Translations under genes and position numbers: made by a program | NCBI GenBank assembly: GCA_029532625.1 | Contig: JARFXM010000008.1 | Coordinates: forward strand, 744,001 to 808,000 | From: Lomentospora prolificans | Taxonomy: Eukaryota; Ascomycota; Sordariomycetes; Microascales; Microascaceae | Direction of reading: 5' to 3' | Length of the DNA: 64,000 nucleotides | The notes under the pieces: model-generated | Database searches by the model: none | Told to the model about the DNA's origin: nothing | The model's input: only the letters and a program-made list of their open reading frames with translations | Shown here: positions 61,401 through 64,000 of the stretch, piece after piece | Position numbering within the stretch: position 1 is the stretch's first letter | Layout: each line of letters starts with the position of its first letter

Positions 61401-62002
61401 TGTGGACTCGTGCCATGTTCTCCCAGCAGATCGGCATCAACGACCTTCCGCAAGCAGTCGCCTTCTTCTCAGCCGTAGACATTGACCACGTGCTTAGGAA
61501 GGAGGTCGACATGGATTGCATAACGCCCAGTCACACTGAGCCAATTCCCCACGGCGAAAGCATCGATATCGTCGCGTTGCTTGAGAAGGGCCCAGAGGCG
61601 TTCCTTGATCCCGCTATAGTTCCTGAGAAGCACGCACCCAACCTCGACAACATTACCTACACGCCTCGTGTGCCGATCATGAACTCGATCCAGAAAGATG
61701 TCAAGGACCCCGTAGCCTTTATCAAGGCTCAAATCACGGCCGACGACGAGGAGTTGAAGGAGCTCATCAAGAGTCAGAAGAAACCGTCCACTCCCACATC
61801 CTCCGGTGGGCGCAGGGGTAGACCGGTTTCGCTCAAGGGCGTGCTTCCGTACTATTCGCAGCCGAAGCTCATGCCCATGGACGAGCCCATATCCGTTAGC
61901 GAAGCCATGGGGGCAAGGTATAAGAACGGATATCAGAGTGGAAAGCCCGAGTGGGAGAAGGGCATCAAGAAGTCGACACACGCATACGCGTGGGACTTGT
62001 AA
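58488..62002 (+). CDS. mip1: Mitochondrial DNA polymerase gamma catalytic subunit
   Basis: Mip1 replicates mitochondrial DNA. Exon 1 (58488-58674) encodes a mitochondrial presequence rich in Arg, His, Ser and Ala and free of acidic residues at the start (MLHPATRHARHPATAAFKVS). It joins exon 2 (58764-62002) across an 89-bp intron with donor GTATGT, total 1141 residues. The exon-2 frame alone has no ATG at its start, which supports the spliced model. Proofreading motifs are present: Exo I CFDTEV (about residue 195), Exo II GHNVGYDRARI (about 250), Exo III YCAADVAITHRVY (about 380). Family A polymerase motifs are present: A VGADVDSEELWIASI (about 715), B RNDAKVFNYGRIYG (about 770), C VHDE (about 917). 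All catalytic acids are intact. The tail is Lys/Pro-rich, as in other fungal Mip1 proteins. Confidence 0.97.
58608..58632 (+). repeat. Coding TCCGCC microsatellite in MIP1
   Basis: About three and a half TCCGCC-type hexamers encode an Ala-Ser repeat directly after the presequence of MIP1, in the stretch ending STSSPTSS. Length variation here would be in frame. Confidence 0.75.
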
Positions 62003-63458
62003 GGAGTCCAAGGGAGCTGCGTTTACATATTTTCCCCCACTCGTTTACGCCATCTTTTCTTTTGTTTATCCAATTATCGCTGTATAGTTACACGGGGACG
62101 GGCAGGGGCATAAAACAAAGGTGTATATCGCGGCGTTGGATAGAAGAGATGATTGGGGGTCTCTGTAAGAACTATTTTTGTACGATCATATGAGAAGAGA
62201 TCATGATACCATAAATATTAATGAAATCTACATTTGTATGCAATGTTTTTTCTTATCAGGTTCGAGTTGTATGCGGGCCTGAGCTTGCCGTTCAACGAAC
62301 TCTGCCCGTCAAACTCGAGTTGCGCCTTCGTCGATAGGGTGTGCTTCCTTCCCCCCGCCCCGAAGCTCAAAGCTTGAGACCAGATTCTTGGTTATCCAGA
62401 TCTTTCTATCAACCACATAGCACGCAGCATTGGGTCTACTCTACGCGCCGCCTCACACACCGCGTGACACGATGTGGCGGCAAATCGCTCCTGCTACTTT
62501 GGGGAGGAGTATTTGAGGGGCTTGCCGTGGGGCGCTGCGATTTCTACGGCGGATATCGCCAGGCTAAGGTTGTTTATGGGGTCGTGGCTACTTTCAGCTT
62601 CGCGGCAGGATTTTGGCAAAGGGTAATATGTGGGTGGTGTCTTGCGTGGGATATGTGGGATTCCACGATTACGCTCGCCAATGGATTGGAGGACCGTAAT
62701 TTGGGAGCAACGGAGATTGAAATCGGTATGGTTGTGCTTGAGCATTTACAACACGAGAGGGTTCAAGATTCGCGGAAGCGAAATGCGTGGGATTGGCGGC
62801 CTTGCAAATCACAAGAAATGAGATTACTACCCCCGAACCGGCAAACACGGCGATGGCCCGGGCATACGACGGCGATGGGTTGGTTTCCCCGTAAGAGTGT
62901 ACGACAGTCTACCCCATGTTTGGTATTACCATCCGGTTAAATCAACGACGCATTGACGCCTTGACGGTGGAGCAGACGACGACATCGTCGAACCACCCTT
63001 GGGGAAGTTAAGCTTTTGCGCTTCTCCCGCTCTGGCTCCGGTTCTTGCGGGTAATGAAGTCGCGGAAATAAGCGTGGCCTATTTTCCCGCCAACACGTAG
63101 CAGTGGCTCGCTTCGCTATTCATAGTGCGCGCGTTCCCGGATGAAGAGCCCGGGATTGGCAAAGTGGCAGAAAACAAATACCATTGGGGCGGAAGCGGAC
63201 ACGTCAGGTAGCTAATAAGATTAAAGTCGCAGAGGAATTGAGTCCGCCCATTGGTCTCGCCTGTCGGTTCCAACCTCGGAGAGTTTAGGGACGTGTAATG
63301 TCAGGGAAGACGCGATGGTTGTAGTTGCCGCGATGCGTTTATTTACGTATATAGATCATAGTAGGATCTCGCCCCGAGAACTTGGCTCTGCTTGACCCTC
63401 TCCCCTTCTTCCCCGGATCAGCCCTGTCACTCGTTTGCACCGGTATTATTTGATCACC
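62003..63458. other. Intergenic region
   Basis: 3' flank of MIP1 and promoter of the secreted protein at the right edge. A plus-strand frame at 62341-62940 (199 codons, GTG start) has no recognisable domain and is not called. No RNA gene or repeat recognised. Confidence 0.5.
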
Positions 63459-64000
63459 ATGACACCCCGGCTCATCGCTCTGTGGGCCGCCTTGGCTCCG
63501 GTTGTGCTTGGAGCTGCTTCCATTGCCCAGCTGAAGTCGGATGTCTCGATTCTTATCGACAATGACTTGCAAGGTGAGTGACTATGCCCGACGGAGAGTC
63601 AGTCCTACGAGTGATATGGAGTCAAGATTCAAGGCTACTAACACTGAAGTACAGGTGCGGACAGCCCCCTTGCAAACTCGGGCGTGCTCTTCCTTGGCGC
63701 GAAGAAGACCTTTGATCAAGCTCAAGAGGCATGTGAGACCTTGGGCGAGTCTCTTTGGTCTCCTGACTCGGATGCCAACATCCAGTCGAGCCTAGACTAT
63801 CTTGTCTACCAAAAGCGGGCCAAGAAGTCGTCCAAATTCTGGGTTGCTCCCCACAGCAGCGTTGCCCGCAGTCTCTCTGTTTCCAATGGTGTTGCCCAAG
63901 AGGATGGCTCCGTCGAGCTGCCTGTGCTCTGCACCCAGACGGCGCCTTTCTCGAACAACACCGCCCAAGACACGGCCGAGCAGTGGCAGGTCTCAGTCGA
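63459..64000 (+). CDS. Secreted protein resembling fungal type-B carboxylesterase, N-terminal part only
   Basis: ATG 63459 opens a signal peptide (MTPRLIALWAALAPVVLGAA) with a likely cleavage after the Ala-rich end. Exon 1 (63459-63573) joins exon 2 (from 63655) across an 81-bp intron with donor GTGAGT, a CTAAC branch site and acceptor ACAG, giving LQGADSPLANSG. About 153 residues are visible before the edge. The segment AQEACETLGESLWSP, then LDYLVYQK, FWVAPH, LPVLCTQTAPFS and QWQVSV resembles the N-terminal extension that precedes the alpha/beta-hydrolase core in some fungal secreted carboxylesterases. The catalytic part lies outside the window, so the enzyme class is inferred from this extension only. 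Confidence 0.6.

Noticed and set aside
62341..62940. 199-codon plus-strand frame downstream of MIP1
   Set aside because: GTG start, no recognisable domain, unusual composition, no supporting splice structure; likely chance.

Overview
The window is nuclear DNA from a filamentous ascomycete (Pezizomycotina, most likely a Sordariomycete). The evidence is short (about 50-125 bp) GT-AG introns with TACTAAC/CTAAC/CTGAC-like branch sites, CACC-ATG start contexts, compact genes on both strands separated by 0.3-3.5 kb, and fungal-style orthologues (TEL1, NUP192, MIP1, RIA1/EFL1, CSN5, CUL4, eIF3l). I saw no tRNA, rRNA, CRISPR array or intact transposon. Species cannot be fixed from the sequence.

Layout. 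1-1556 (-): most of a Golgi pH regulator (GPHR), running off the left edge. 3310-6025 (-): universal stress protein. 6026-9580: a long non-coding gap with a cluster of GTAC palindromes. 9581-11174 (-) and 11852-15077 (+): a divergent pair, eIF3 subunit l and the ribosome-maturation GTPase EFL1/Ria1. 15387-17380 (-): MYND-finger protein. 18054-19134 (-): CSN5 deneddylase. 19676-21934 (-): DUF2828 protein with a von Willebrand A domain. 23390-25085 (-): beta-lactamase-fold serine hydrolase. 25.1-29.8 kb: gene-poor and partly AT-rich, with an SRPK-like kinase carrying one frameshift. 29791-32043 (+): TPR-like protein of unknown function. 32379-33423 (-): histidine-phosphatase (PGAM-like) gene with one frameshift. 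34252-36956 (-): cullin-4. 37775-46978 (-): the giant checkpoint kinase TEL1/ATM, divergent from NUP192 at 47782-53150 (+). 53979-55633 (-): SLX8-type RING SUMO-targeted ubiquitin ligase. 55634-58487: gap. 58488-62002 (+): mitochondrial DNA polymerase gamma (MIP1). 63459-64000 (+): start of a secreted protein resembling fungal type-B carboxylesterases, cut by the right edge.

How the genes relate. Most are housekeeping. Three functional groupings stand out. eIF3l and EFL1 (translation initiation and 60S maturation) share one 677-bp divergent promoter. CSN5 removes Nedd8 from cullins, and cullin-4 lies 15 kb away. TEL1, NUP192 and the SLX8-like ligase are consecutive, and their yeast counterparts meet in handling of DNA breaks at the nuclear pore. 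These groupings are inferences from gene content; chance linkage is the default explanation. I did not find a clearly novel multi-gene system. The best candidates for a second look are the two single-base frameshift genes, the DUF2828/vWA protein, the unknown TPR and MYND proteins, and a nested hairpin at 23.3 kb.
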